DNA from: Syntrophales bacterium
GTDB lineage: Bacteria; Desulfobacterota; Syntrophia; Syntrophales; UBA5619
Direction of reading: 5' to 3'
DNA length: 59,841 nucleotides
Assembly: GCA_030654195.1 (NCBI GenBank)
Contig: JAURXV010000057.1
Location: 1-59,841, forward strand
Part shown: piece after piece, positions 1-7,212 of the stretch
Layout: every line of letters begins with the position of its first letter
Position numbering within the stretch: position 1 is the stretch's first letter
Notes under the pieces: generated by a model
Database searches by the model: none
Seen by the model: the letters and a program-made list of their open reading frames with translations, nothing else
Told to the model about the DNA's origin: nothing
Program-made: the position numbers and the translations under genes

Positions 1-817
1 GGATCACCATGATGGCCGAAATGACGATCCCCATCTTGAAGAGCCGCCGGTCCACAAACTGGACGATGTTCAGATAGGCCTGGGAGGCAAGCAGGTCGGA
101 GATTCCGACCACCAGCGGCGTCGCGAAATCGGCGAAGGTCCAGATGAAGACCAGGAGCGCCCCGGAAACGTAACCGGGGGTTGTAAGCGGGAAGGTGATG
201 TCCCAGAACTTGCGGATCCCGCGGGATCCGACGCTCTCGGCCGCCTCATCGAGGGAAGGCGATATTTTCCCCATGGCGTCGACGATGGAGAGCGTCATCA
301 GCGGAAAAAGGTGCAGCGTCTCCACCAGGAGCACCCCGTGGAGCCCGTACATGAAATTGATGGGCTGCTGGAAACCGAAATAATCCTGGAGAATGATATT
401 GACCGTTCCGGCGCGGCCCAGGATGAAGACGAAACCCATGACGCCGACCAGGGGGGGCATGATCATCGGGACGATCGTCAAATAGGAAAAGAGCCCCCGG
501 CCGGGAAAATCGTACCTGAGCAGCAGAAACGCGATGGCGATGCCGATGATCGATGTGGTGATCACGGTGCCCACGCCCAGGATCAGGGAGTTCATCAGCG
601 ACTTCAGGTAGAAGGCGTCAGTGAAAAAGTCCTGAAAATTCGCTATGGTAAAAACACCCGCCTCGGTCGTCAAACTGTCGTAGAACAGCCGGATCAGCGG
701 ATAGATGAGAAAAATGATGAAAAAGGCCCAGACGGCGGCATAAGCCAAAAGGCCCCCGACCTTCATCTCCGACCAGACTCCGGGCTTGGGCAGCGCAACG
801 GGGTTTTCTGTTTTCAC
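1..817 (-). CDS. ABC transporter permease, Fe(III)/polyamine type (3' end outside window)
   Basis: Inner-membrane permease of an ABC importer. The reverse-strand frame starts at a GTG preceded by GAGAGGA and runs off the left edge, about 272 codons visible. The first membrane segment lies around residues 18-40, and several further hydrophobic segments follow, typical of the binding-protein-dependent permease (FbpB/PotB) family. It begins 18 bases after the ATPase stop, so binding protein, ATPase and permease form one operon. The substrate cannot be read from sequence; Fe(III), a polyamine or a phosphonate are all possible for this family. The missing C-terminus means a fused second permease domain (FbpB-like, about 500 residues) cannot be excluded. 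Confidence 0.85.
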   Translation of the reverse strand, partial: MKTENPVALPKPGVWSEMKVGGLLAYAAVWAFFIIFLIYPLIRLFYDSLTTEAGVFTIANFQDFFTDAFYLKSLMNSLILGVGTVITTSIIGIAIAFLLLRYDFPGRGLFSYLTIVPMIMPPLVGVMGFVFILGRAGTVNIILQDYFGFQQPINFMYGLHGVLLVETLHLFPLMTLSIVDAMGKISPSLDEAAESVGSRGIRKFWDITFPLTTPGYVSGALLVFIWTFADFATPLVVGISDLLASQAYLNIVQFVDRRLFKMGIVISAIMVI

Positions 818-835
818 GTTCGGCGTCCTCTCTTC

Positions 836-1915
836 TCAGGCGGGAATCCCCAGCGTGATCTGTACGGGAAAACGCACATGCACCTTCTGTGCAATCGGAA
901 AAGGCTGCTGGTTCCATGGATTCTGTACGTCAACCTTGAAGAGGGTTTCCGGATCCAGCTCGATGTCATAGCGGATGGTATTGCCGATGTAGGAGGCAAA
1001 GCTGACCTTCCCGGCAATTATGTTCATGTCGTCGCTCGTTTCGTCGGAGTTGCAGATGGAGGCAACCTCGGGGCGGACGGTGACCTTGCACGCCTCCCCG
1101 GTCTTGAACCGGGCCTCAAAGACGCATTTGAGCAGACCGAAGCGGGTCTCTACGGCCATCCAGCCTTTCGCCTCCTGAATCTCCTTCACCTGGCCGACAA
1201 TCAGGTTGTTGATGCCGATGAAATCGGCCACAAAGGGGTTTTCCGGCCTTTGATAGAGGTCCCGGGGGGAGCCTAACTGCTGAAGCTTCCCGTGATCGAT
1301 GACCGCGATGCGGTCCGAGAGGGTCAGCGCCTCTTCCTGATCATGGGTCACATAGATGGCGGTGATGGCAAGATCTTTCTGGAGCTTCCGGATTTCGGCG
1401 CGCACCTGCTGGCGGATTTTGGCATCCAGGTTGGAGAGGGGCTCGTCGAGGAGAAGCACATCCGGGTTGAGGACCAGGGCGCGGGCCAGGGCGACGCGCT
1501 GCTGCTGACCGCCGGAGAGCTGACCGGGATACCGCTTTTCGAGGCCCGTCAGATTGACCAGCGATAAAGCGCGGTTTACCTTCTTTCCCATTTCCGCGTG
1601 GGCCGTTTTTTTGATCTTGAGGCCGTAGGCCACATTGTCGAAGATGGTCATGTGCGGCCAGAGGGCATAGTTCTGAAAGACCATGCCGATGTTCCGTTCA
1701 TAGGGGGGAATCGCCGATACCTCCCGTTCTCCGAAGTAGATCTCCCCGTGATCGGGCTTGTGAAAGCCGCCGATGAGACGGAGGATCGTCGTTTTGCCGC
1801 AACCCGAAGGGCCGAGCAGCGTAAAAAGTTCGCCGTCCCGGATATCGAGGGAGACATGACTCACCGCCTCCAAGGCGCCGAATCGCTTCACCATGTCTTT
1901 GAGCTGGATATTCAT
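836..1915 (-). CDS. ABC transporter ATP-binding protein (FbpC/PotA-like)
   Basis: Energises the importer whose permease and binding protein flank it. 359 residues. Walker A GPSGCGKT is at about 35-42, the Q-loop near 81, the signature LSGGQ at about 133-137, and Walker B VLLLDEP at about 153-159. A C-terminal extension of about 120 residues fits the TOBE regulatory domain of the Fe(III)/spermidine/maltose ATPase branch. The order on the reverse strand is binding protein, ATPase, permease. A strong hairpin lies between this gene and the binding protein gene and could lower expression of the distal genes relative to the binding protein. All catalytic motifs look intact. Confidence 0.93.
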   Translation of the reverse strand: MNIQLKDMVKRFGALEAVSHVSLDIRDGELFTLLGPSGCGKTTILRLIGGFHKPDHGEIYFGEREVSAIPPYERNIGMVFQNYALWPHMTIFDNVAYGLKIKKTAHAEMGKKVNRALSLVNLTGLEKRYPGQLSGGQQQRVALARALVLNPDVLLLDEPLSNLDAKIRQQVRAEIRKLQKDLAITAIYVTHDQEEALTLSDRIAVIDHGKLQQLGSPRDLYQRPENPFVADFIGINNLIVGQVKEIQEAKGWMAVETRFGLLKCVFEARFKTGEACKVTVRPEVASICNSDETSDDMNIIAGKVSFASYIGNTIRYDIELDPETLFKVDVQNPWNQQPFPIAQKVHVRFPVQITLGIPA

Positions 1916-1941
1916 AGTTTAACCCGATGACGATGCGAATT

Positions 1942-2000
1942 CCCTCTGCCCCCCTATGGGGACACGATGCGGCATCATGTCCCCATAGGAGGGCAGAGGG
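1942..2000. repeat. Near-perfect 59-base palindromic intergenic hairpin
   Basis: Arms 1942-1964 and 1978-2000 match at 22 of 23 positions. The 13-base centre (1965-1977) is itself almost self-complementary (GATGC-G-GCATC). It sits between the binding-protein stop and the ATPase start of the importer operon. It could be a REP-type element or an mRNA-stabilising or attenuating hairpin. There is no T run, so a simple intrinsic terminator is unlikely. Confidence 0.75.
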
Positions 2001-2016
2001 TAGTGGGACGGGGGTG

Positions 2017-3141
2017 TTATTTTTTGATGATTTCCTTGTGCTTCTCGGCGATCTCCTTCCGGAAGTAGGCGTTGACATCCGAGTTCCGCTTTTTCTCGCC
2101 GGCGATCGCGGGGTCGTAAACGTTGCCGACCTGGATGTCATAGAAAGAGCGGATGCCGGCCGTAAACTGAACCGCCTTCTCCGCGTCGGAGCCGGGCGCT
2201 CCCTGCACCTTGTACTTGGACGTAATGGGGTAGAGACCGCGACTCATGAAGATCTTCTGCCCTTCCTCGGTCAGCAGAAACTCGATAAAGGCGTGGGCCG
2301 CCTTGGGATGGGGGGCGCCCTTGATCACCGCCATCGGCTCGGGGGTTACATAAGCGTTCTTGGGGTAGACGAACATCACGTCATAGCCGCCGAGAACTTC
2401 GGCGAAGGCCATATAACTGGGAACCGCCACGCCGACGGCGAACTCGCCCTTGGCCACCACGCTCGGCACGTCGCGGGAACGGGCCGTGAAAATCCCCGTG
2501 TTGGCTGCCAGTTTGGTCAGCCAGTCCCATCCCTTTTCCCAGCCGTACATGGCCAGGATCACCTCGTAGCTCGCATGGCTCGAGCTCGACCGGTCCGGCG
2601 TGCACTGAGCAATATGACCTTTCAGTTTGGGATTGAGCAGATCGTCCCAGTCCTTGAGCTGGACACCCAGGCGCTTGAGCAGCGTCGGATTATAAATCAG
2701 ACCGTACGGTTCCAGCGTCGTCCCCACCCAGAACCCTTTGGGATCCTTCAGCGGAAGCCCTACCGGCTTGCCGATGGTGGCCGGGATCTCGTCCCACATC
2801 GCCTTGGGGATGGTCACCTTGTCCAGGAGACCCTGATCGGCCAGCAGGTCGAACAGCGTTCCCTCGCCGCCCCAGAAGACGTCCGCCTGGGGCTTCCCCT
2901 TCCATTCGACGATCTGGCCGTAGGCGACCGGCGTCCCCTGCGGCATCGCGCTGGTTTTGAGGTCCACATTGTATTTCTTCTTCACATAGGCCGCGAAGGC
3001 CTTCAGGGCCGGATCATGGACATCCTTGGAGACCGGCGTAATCAGATAGAACTCATTCTCGATCGCCTGGGCGAAGCCGGCCCCTGTCAGACAGAAGAAA
3101 CCCATGACCGCGAGGGCAATGACCACTGCAAAACGTTTCAT
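2017..3141 (-). CDS. ABC transporter substrate-binding protein (extracellular solute-binding, Fe(III)/PotD-like)
   Basis: Periplasmic receptor of the importer, about 374 residues from the chosen start. The ATG at 3141 is chosen over an upstream in-frame start because AGGAGG lies 8 bases before it and the residues that follow form a clean signal peptide (KR, hydrophobic stretch, then AFA-type cleavage near residue 24). The mature part has the length and pattern of the type-2 periplasmic binding fold (extracellular solute-binding family 1/6). First gene of the operon. The ligand is not determinable from sequence; the Fe(III)-binding Tyr pair of FbpA was not verified. Confidence 0.88.
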   Translation of the reverse strand: MKRFAVVIALAVMGFFCLTGAGFAQAIENEFYLITPVSKDVHDPALKAFAAYVKKKYNVDLKTSAMPQGTPVAYGQIVEWKGKPQADVFWGGEGTLFDLLADQGLLDKVTIPKAMWDEIPATIGKPVGLPLKDPKGFWVGTTLEPYGLIYNPTLLKRLGVQLKDWDDLLNPKLKGHIAQCTPDRSSSSHASYEVILAMYGWEKGWDWLTKLAANTGIFTARSRDVPSVVAKGEFAVGVAVPSYMAFAEVLGGYDVMFVYPKNAYVTPEPMAVIKGAPHPKAAHAFIEFLLTEEGQKIFMSRGLYPITSKYKVQGAPGSDAEKAVQFTAGIRSFYDIQVGNVYDPAIAGEKKRNSDVNAYFRKEIAEKHKEIIKK

Positions 3142-3341
3142 GATATTTTCCTCCTTATGTATGGTTGCTGCCATTGAACGTCACTTCCCCTTCAGGGTCG
3201 AGGGGCTTCATGGAACTCCGACTATTTTTGATTTCCTTATTGCTGAGGGTCTGAAATATGTGGGTCGGCACTTTTTGTTCACTCCGGAGACCTTTTCCCT
3301 ATCGATTTTTTTCGGTGCAGCTTAACCCCAAACAGAAAAGA

Positions 3342-3518
3342 ATGTCAAGCAAAACCGGTCCGGACGATGTGATGTCCGTCGTCTTTCTCGGCGCTTCAAA
3401 ATTCGCGGCGCGGCTCTTCGACAATGATCTCCTATGGCCGCTGCCTTGGCTGATCCCTCTCATCGCGGTTGCGGCGCTGACCGTCTGTTTGATCGCCATA
3501 ATCTTAATTTTGACATGA
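3342..3518 (+). CDS. Possible small single-span membrane protein
   Basis: A 58-codon frame whose C-terminal half is a continuous hydrophobic segment (WPLPWLIPLIAVAALTVCLI and onward) preceded by a charged N-terminus. The ribosome site is poor, no family is recognised, and the frame overlaps a possible reverse promoter for the binding-protein gene (TGTCAA at 3343-3348). It is the only candidate in the 3142-3735 gap. The rest of that gap shows no gene, only AT-rich sequence leading into the next gene. A chance frame is quite possible. Confidence 0.2.
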   Translation: MSSKTGPDDVMSVVFLGASKFAARLFDNDLLWPLPWLIPLIAVAALTVCLIAIILILT

Positions 3519-3735
3519 TATGAGGAAGAAGAAAAAATGGTTGCGTTATGCTGGTCAAGAGATTTATAGATATTCCACCGTATTTTAAATTGGATAGGGG
3601 GAGCCGGCATTCCATGAGTGCAAGGATACGATTGCACGGTTATTGTCTGGAGTCCTGAATATGCTCCCGAGTGGTGGAGATATCCGGAAACTATAGAATA
3701 ACTTATTATGTTACTGAAATATTTAACGAGGAATC

Positions 3736-4674
3736 ATGGAAAAACAATCTGAGTCTGCGATCGTATGTCCAGTCTGCAAACTTGATGAAGATGTTGTTTG
3801 CAATGGGACAGATTTTGGGAGAAATCTTTCCTATAATTGTGAAAGATGTGGAAGGTATTCGATTACATCTACTGCCAAAGGAATGACTGGGAGTCTTCCC
3901 TTATTACCACTTTCATCATGGATCAGAGAAAAAAATGATTTTGGCTTAGAGCCGCCTAATATTTCTTCAGATTTAATAAAACAAATTCAGGGCCTCGTTC
4001 CCAACTATAGCCCAAACCAAAAACAGCTCGTCTTGTTGCGGAAAATAGAAAAGAAGACAGGATATCCAGGCCAGAAGGTAAGCATCTATCCAAGGTTTGA
4101 TTTTACCATAGCCTGGGCCAGTTGTGAAAAGGAATTAGTTTACTATGTTCAATCTCTATTCGATCGAGGGCTTCTAAAGACAGATAAAATTGAGGAAATA
4201 GATGATGAAGTTCCATTTGACGTCGAAATTACTCCAAAAGGCTGGGATTTTTTGGATGAGCATGAAAAACCCGCTATGATGGGTGATCAAGCTTTTGTTG
4301 CAATGTCTTTTTCTTCCTCTCTGAAATCAGCGTGGGAGAATGGTTTTAGGGAGGCAATAAAAGACGCTGGATTTAAGGCTTATCGCGTTGATGAGGTGCC
4401 TCATAGTGACCGAATTGATGTTAAAATTGTGACAGAAATTAAAAATTCCCTATTTCTCGTTGCCGATGTGACCGAGCAAAAGCAAGGCGTCTATTTTGAA
4501 GCTGGGTATGCAATTGGCTTGGGAATTCCCGTAATTTGGTCTGTAAGAAAGGATGAACTTTCAAAGGTGCATTTTGATACCCGACAATATAACCACATCG
4601 TCTGGGAATCTGAGAGTGATTTAAGAACTGAATTGTACAATTTCATTTGTGCCATTATAGGAAAACGAAAATGA
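3736..4674 (+). CDS. Zinc-ribbon protein with C-terminal TIR/nucleoside-deoxyribosyltransferase-like domain
   Basis: 312 residues; GAGG lies 7 bases before the ATG. The N-terminus has two CxxC pairs (CPVC near 11-14, CERC near 36-39) that can form a zinc ribbon. A middle region of no recognised family follows. The last 130 residues (from about 190) match the pattern of the TIR/deoxyribosyltransferase-like fold: a FVAMSF strand, a helix, VADVT, then GVYFEAGYAIGLG, where the Glu is at the position of the nucleophile in deoxyribosyltransferases and of the catalytic Glu in TIR NADases. Proteins of this group often act on NAD or nucleotides, some in phage defence; that role is inference here. Base composition is clearly more AT-rich than the importer genes, suggesting transfer. 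It is followed directly by an attC-like hairpin. Confidence 0.7.
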   Translation: MEKQSESAIVCPVCKLDEDVVCNGTDFGRNLSYNCERCGRYSITSTAKGMTGSLPLLPLSSWIREKNDFGLEPPNISSDLIKQIQGLVPNYSPNQKQLVLLRKIEKKTGYPGQKVSIYPRFDFTIAWASCEKELVYYVQSLFDRGLLKTDKIEEIDDEVPFDVEITPKGWDFLDEHEKPAMMGDQAFVAMSFSSSLKSAWENGFREAIKDAGFKAYRVDEVPHSDRIDVKIVTEIKNSLFLVADVTEQKQGVYFEAGYAIGLGIPVIWSVRKDELSKVHFDTRQYNHIVWESESDLRTELYNFICAIIGKRK

Positions 4675-4736
4675 ACATAACCTTGTTGCTGCAAGGGACG
4701 GCTCGTACCTCGCCGCCCTTGAGCAGCCCGTTCAGA
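4675..4736 (+). repeat. Possible degenerate integron attC-like site
   Basis: Starts at the stop of the preceding gene. The imperfect hairpin pairs CTGCAAGGG/CGGC with GCCG/CCCTTGAGCAG. The outer cores resemble xxxxAAC (4675-4681) and GTTxxxx (4730-4736) but deviate from the RYYYAAC and GTTRRRY rules. Support comes mainly from its place right after a gene and the better site at 5449-5512. Confidence 0.3.
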
Positions 4737-4750
4737 AAACAGGAGATGAC

Positions 4751-4804
4751 ATGGCAAAAGCATATCACTGGACATGTCCATATTGTAACCGGGGAAAGAA
4801 ATAG
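4751..4804 (+). pseudogene. N-terminal stub of a zinc-finger (DUF4145-like) protein
   Basis: Starts at ATG 4751 with AGGAG upstream and encodes 17 residues containing WTCPYCNR, the typical opening of DUF4145-type proteins. The frame ends exactly where the inverted repeat at 4804 begins. The body of the gene is missing, so this is best read as a truncated relic next to a repeat insertion. The family assignment rests on a very short motif. Confidence 0.4.
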
Positions 4805-4854
4805 GGACGGTTCTCATTATTTATTGATTATCCAGAGGAAAATAGAACCGTCCC
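4804..4854. repeat. REPIN-like inverted repeat (GGGACGGTTCT ... AGAACCGTCCC)
   Basis: Perfect 11-base inverted repeat, arms 4804-4814 and 4844-4854, around a 29-base AT-rich centre. The AGAACCGTCCC core with AT-rich flanks resembles short repeats often found with Y1/REP-associated transposases in delta-proteobacterial genomes (general knowledge, not checked). No transposase is present in the window. Confidence 0.55.
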
Positions 4855-4972
4855 CATTTACTCCGCACTACGACTTGCCCGCGGTGGGCAATTTGAGGGT
4901 GAACGCGGGCATTAGGCCAAAATGATCACGAAACGCTATGCACCAAATTAAGAGCATGATATAATTAAAATC

Positions 4973-5245
4973 ATGAGAATCGAGTGGGACCCTAGAAAGG
5001 CGCGGTCGAATCTGAGAAAGCACAAAGTCTCTTTCGAGGAAGCCTCAACGGCCCTGAGTGACCCCATGGCCGCAACTGGTGCTGATCCGGATCATTCAGT
5101 CACATAGGATCGATTTGTCACCTTCGGTGTTTCAGCGAGAGGACGGCTTTTAGTGGTTGCCCACAACGATGAAGAGGAAACGATTAGAATCATAAGCGCT
5201 CGCACAGCGAGCAAAGGAGAACGAGAACTATATGAAGAAGGATAG
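4973..5245 (+). pseudogene. brnT: BrnT-family toxin (DUF497) broken by an in-frame TAG
   Basis: Reading from ATG 4973 gives MRIEWDPRKA, then KHKVSFEEA, then DPDHSVT, a TAG at 5105-5107, and in the same frame DRFVTFGVSARGRLLVV and IRIISAR ending in YEEG before TAG 5243. These are the hallmark segments of the RelE-fold ribonuclease BrnT, full length at about 90 codons apart from the single stop. The antitoxin-like gene overlaps its end by 14 bases, as in real brnTA pairs. A point mutation that disarmed the toxin is the simplest reading. Pyrrolysine readthrough is not supported: nothing else suggests it, and this position is not conserved. Confidence 0.8.
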
Positions 5246-5498
5246 AGAAGCTGTCAAAGACGAATTACGGGCCGAGTACAAACGCTCCGACTTTCCTGAA
5301 GGCCTGATACGAGGGAAGTACTCAAAACATATGCGAGAGTCATCGAATATCGTGGTTCTTAAACCCGAAGTCGCTCAGGCCTTCCCCAATGGAGACGCCG
5401 TGAACAATGCCCTGCTGTCGCTAATCAAGATCGCACAGAAATCTGCCGGCCTAACAAGGCGTCCAACCGGGTCGCCCAAAAAGCGGGCTACCGGTTAG
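5232..5498 (+). CDS. brnA: BrnA-like antitoxin
   Basis: 88 residues; starts inside the 3' end of the broken brnT. The central part (NIVVLKPEVAQAFPNGDAVN, then ALLSLI) resembles the ribbon-helix-helix antitoxins that pair with BrnT: they bind the toxin and repress their own operon. The last 15 residues (from LTRRPTG) are read through the attC-like element at 5449-5512, so the original stop was probably lost or the tail acquired. With its toxin disrupted, it is presumably an orphan antitoxin. Confidence 0.65.
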   Translation: MKKDREAVKDELRAEYKRSDFPEGLIRGKYSKHMRESSNIVVLKPEVAQAFPNGDAVNNALLSLIKIAQKSAGLTRRPTGSPKKRATG

Positions 5499-5512
5499 CC
5501 TTACGTTAGGAC
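5449..5512 (+). repeat. Integron attC-like site
   Basis: GCCTAAC (5449-5455) matches RYYYAAC. The opposite end GTTAGGA (5505-5511) differs from GTTRRRY only at the last base, and CCTAAC/GTTAGG are perfect complements. Inside, AACCGG pairs with CCGGTT and CGCCC with GCGGG around an AAAAA loop. Length of 64 bases, position after an antitoxin gene and orientation all fit an attC (59-base element). Confidence 0.6.
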
Positions 5513-5539
5513 CCGAAAGTCCTGAAGGGTGTGTTGCCT

Positions 5540-6271
5540 GTGAAACATTTTGCCGCATACTTTATGATGGCTATGGCTATCCTCATTGGCGGGGGATCGC
5601 TCCTTCTTTTCGGAGTATTTCTTGTCATCGGACCCATTACCATAGTCCGTTTTTGTGCCACGGAACACCAGGCACTCCTGTGGGACGGGTTGCTGTCCAT
5701 CCTATTCTTCATTCAGCACAGCGGAATGATACGGACGTCGTTTCGTACTTGGCTCTCTCCCATTGTACCCCACCATTACCACCCGGCAACCTATGCCATC
5801 GCATCCGGCATAGCGCTGACAGCCGCGGTGCTCTTTTGGCAACCGTCCCAGACGGTTCTCTATCAGGCTGAGGGCATGCTTCGCTTGCTGGCACGCGCTA
5901 TCTCTGTACTTGCCATCGTGGGCTTTTCGTGGGGGGTGCGGGCCCTCGGAAACTTTGACACATTTGGCCTGATTCCCATCAGGGTTTATCTGCGCGGCAA
6001 GCAACTCCGAGCACCAAACGTCATCGTCCGCGGTCCATATCTCTGGGTCCGCCATCCTCTCTATTTTTTCATGCTCGTTCTCATCTGGTCGGCCCCCGAC
6101 GTAAGTTTGGACCGCTTGCTTTTCAATGTGCTTTGGACCCTCTGGGTTGTTCTCGGCGCGTACCTTGAGGAGAAAGATCTGGTTGCTGAGTTCGGTGAAA
6201 AGTACCGTCACTACCAAAAGACCGTCCCGATGCTTTTCCCGTGGCGGTTTCCCCGCGGCTCCAAGCTGTGA
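5540..6271 (+). CDS. Isoprenylcysteine carboxyl methyltransferase (ICMT)-like membrane protein
   Basis: About 243 residues with five to six membrane spans. The C-terminal region has the ICMT/PEMT signature RGPYLWVRHPLY, then a last span followed by EEKDL and FGEKYRHYQ, the SAM-binding part of this family. It is probably a SAM-dependent methyltransferase acting at the membrane on an unknown lipid or small molecule; bacterial homologues are mostly uncharacterised. Start uncertain: GTG 5531, TTG 5534 or GTG 5540; the last is taken because GAAGGG is at usable distance. The gene lies between two attC-like sites, i.e. it looks like a complete mobile cassette. Confidence 0.75.
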   Translation: MKHFAAYFMMAMAILIGGGSLLLFGVFLVIGPITIVRFCATEHQALLWDGLLSILFFIQHSGMIRTSFRTWLSPIVPHHYHPATYAIASGIALTAAVLFWQPSQTVLYQAEGMLRLLARAISVLAIVGFSWGVRALGNFDTFGLIPIRVYLRGKQLRAPNVIVRGPYLWVRHPLYFFMLVLIWSAPDVSLDRLLFNVLWTLWVVLGAYLEEKDLVAEFGEKYRHYQKTVPMLFPWRFPRGSKL

Positions 6272-6304
6272 AACGCATGGTGGTCGTCTCCGGGGTGTTA
6301 ACGC

Positions 6305-6360
6305 GCCCAACAAGGTGCTCAAGAGGGGCGCGGCAAAAAGCCGCCGTGAGGTCGTTGATG
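6305..6360 (+). repeat. Degenerate integron attC-like site
   Basis: GCCCAAC (6305-6311) matches RYYYAAC; inside, GCGGC-AAAAA-GCCGC forms a hairpin; the far end GTTGATG (6354-6360) departs from GTTRRRY at two positions. It lies 33 bases after the ICMT-like gene, the place expected for a cassette's attC. Confidence 0.45.
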
Positions 6361-6393
6361 AACTTGATTAGCCATTTATACTAAGGAGGCGTT

Positions 6394-6630
6394 ATGAAAA
6401 TTTTTATTGAATATTGTGTTGATTGAAACTTTCTTCCTCAAGCTTCCCGGGTGGAAGCGGAATTGAAGGCAAATTATCCTGATTCAAATATTAAATTGAT
6501 CGAAGGCGGAGGCGGTATCTTCGATGTAAAGTGTAACGGCAAGTTGATTTACTCTAAACAGAATATTGAGGGACAGCGATTTCCCAATGTGGGAGAAATC
6601 ACCAGGTTGATCGAACAAAACACCGTGTAA
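6394..6630 (+). CDS. SelW-like (Rdx family) selenoprotein, UGA = Sec at codon 11
   Basis: The frame opens at ATG 6394 behind an excellent AAGGAGG, reads MKIFIEYCVD, meets TGA at 6424-6426, and continues in frame for 67 codons to TAA 6628. With Sec at the TGA the active site becomes C-V-D-U at the end of the first strand, exactly where SelW/SelT/Rdx proteins carry CxxU. The rest fits the small thioredoxin-like Rdx fold, including GGGGIFDVKCNGKLIYSK and the PN turn near the C-terminus. 78 residues is the normal length. A hairpin 15 bases after the UGA (6442-6458) fits a bacterial SECIS. Role: probably redox, partner unknown. It follows an attC-like site and could itself be a cassette. Conventional ORF calling would miss it. 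Confidence 0.82.
6442..6458 (+). promoter_or_regulatory. Candidate SECIS element of the SelW-like gene
   Basis: Perfect 6-base stem GCTTCC/GGAAGC with loop CGGGT, whose loop begins 22 bases after the UGA. Bacterial SECIS hairpins lie within the coding region just downstream of UGA and usually carry G residues followed by U in the apical loop; both hold here. Confidence 0.55.
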
Positions 6631-6813
6631 AAAGATACCCCCTTCAGTCAATTTATTATGCGAGGCGACACCCAAGTCGGCCGGGGAACGACATTTTCTA
6701 TTGAACTTAAGATCGATATTGACCGATAAATTCGTATGCAACAGAAATAAGCATTATAATTAATGCGCAAAGCCTTATTTATTGACACAACGACTTATTA
6801 TTAAGGCTTCTTG

Positions 6814-6842
6814 TTGACATTTACTGAAACAGATGATAGTGT
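6814..6842 (+). promoter_or_regulatory. Promoter of hipBA
   Basis: TTGACA (6814-6819), 17-base spacer, TAGTGT (6837-6842). It lies about 40 bases upstream of the hipB start chosen here and rules out the earlier TTG at 6811 as a start. Confidence 0.5.
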
Positions 6843-6882
6843 CTTGTTGCATTGGAACAATTTGAATTTTGAGGGATTAATA

Positions 6883-7209
6883 ATGCCATTAGGAGCCATG
6901 AACGATAAGGCTATCCTGGCCGAAATCGGCGAGCGGGTAAGCCGCCAAAGACTCAACCGCAATATCACGCAGACTGATCTGGCGCTGCAGGCGGGCGTAG
7001 CGCGCATTGTTGTCCAGCGCCTGGAGGGCGGGCGTGGTTGCACCCTGGAAAACCTGATTCGCATCGCGCGCGTTCTGGGGATATTGGAACAACTGGATGC
7101 CTTCCTGCAGGTGCCGGAATTGAGCCCCCTGCAACTGGCTAAATTGAAGGGGCGAGAACGTCTGCGCGCTGCTGCGCGGCGCCCTAACCGTATGTCAGAG
7201 GAATTGTAA
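6883..7209 (+). CDS. hipB: HipB-like antitoxin, XRE-family helix-turn-helix
   Basis: About 108 residues. The XRE helix-turn-helix spans roughly residues 12-70 (RVSRQRLNRNITQTDLALQA, then GVARIVVQRLEGGRG, then TLENLIRIARVLG). It should repress the operon and hold the HipA kinase inactive in complex. ATG 6883 (GAGGGA upstream) and ATG 6898 (AGGAG upstream) are both possible. It is followed after 3 bases by hipA, so the two are co-transcribed and probably translationally coupled. Family pairing makes the call firm; the rather long C-terminal tail is not diagnostic. Confidence 0.85.
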   Translation: MPLGAMNDKAILAEIGERVSRQRLNRNITQTDLALQAGVARIVVQRLEGGRGCTLENLIRIARVLGILEQLDAFLQVPELSPLQLAKLKGRERLRAAARRPNRMSEEL

Positions 7210-7212
7210 GCC

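Noticed and set aside
311-1276. 321-codon forward frame opposite the ABC ATPase
   Set aside because: Low-information shadow; the ATPase has all canonical motifs.
4647-4925. 92-codon forward frame across the REPIN
   Set aside because: Spans the attC-like and REPIN sequences, has no ribosome site at its start and no coding texture; the zinc-finger stub lies in a different frame.
5105-5107. Pyrrolysine decoding of the TAG in brnT
   Set aside because: No sign of pyrrolysine machinery in the window, the position is not catalytic, and TAG is used as a normal stop elsewhere (for example the GMC gene).
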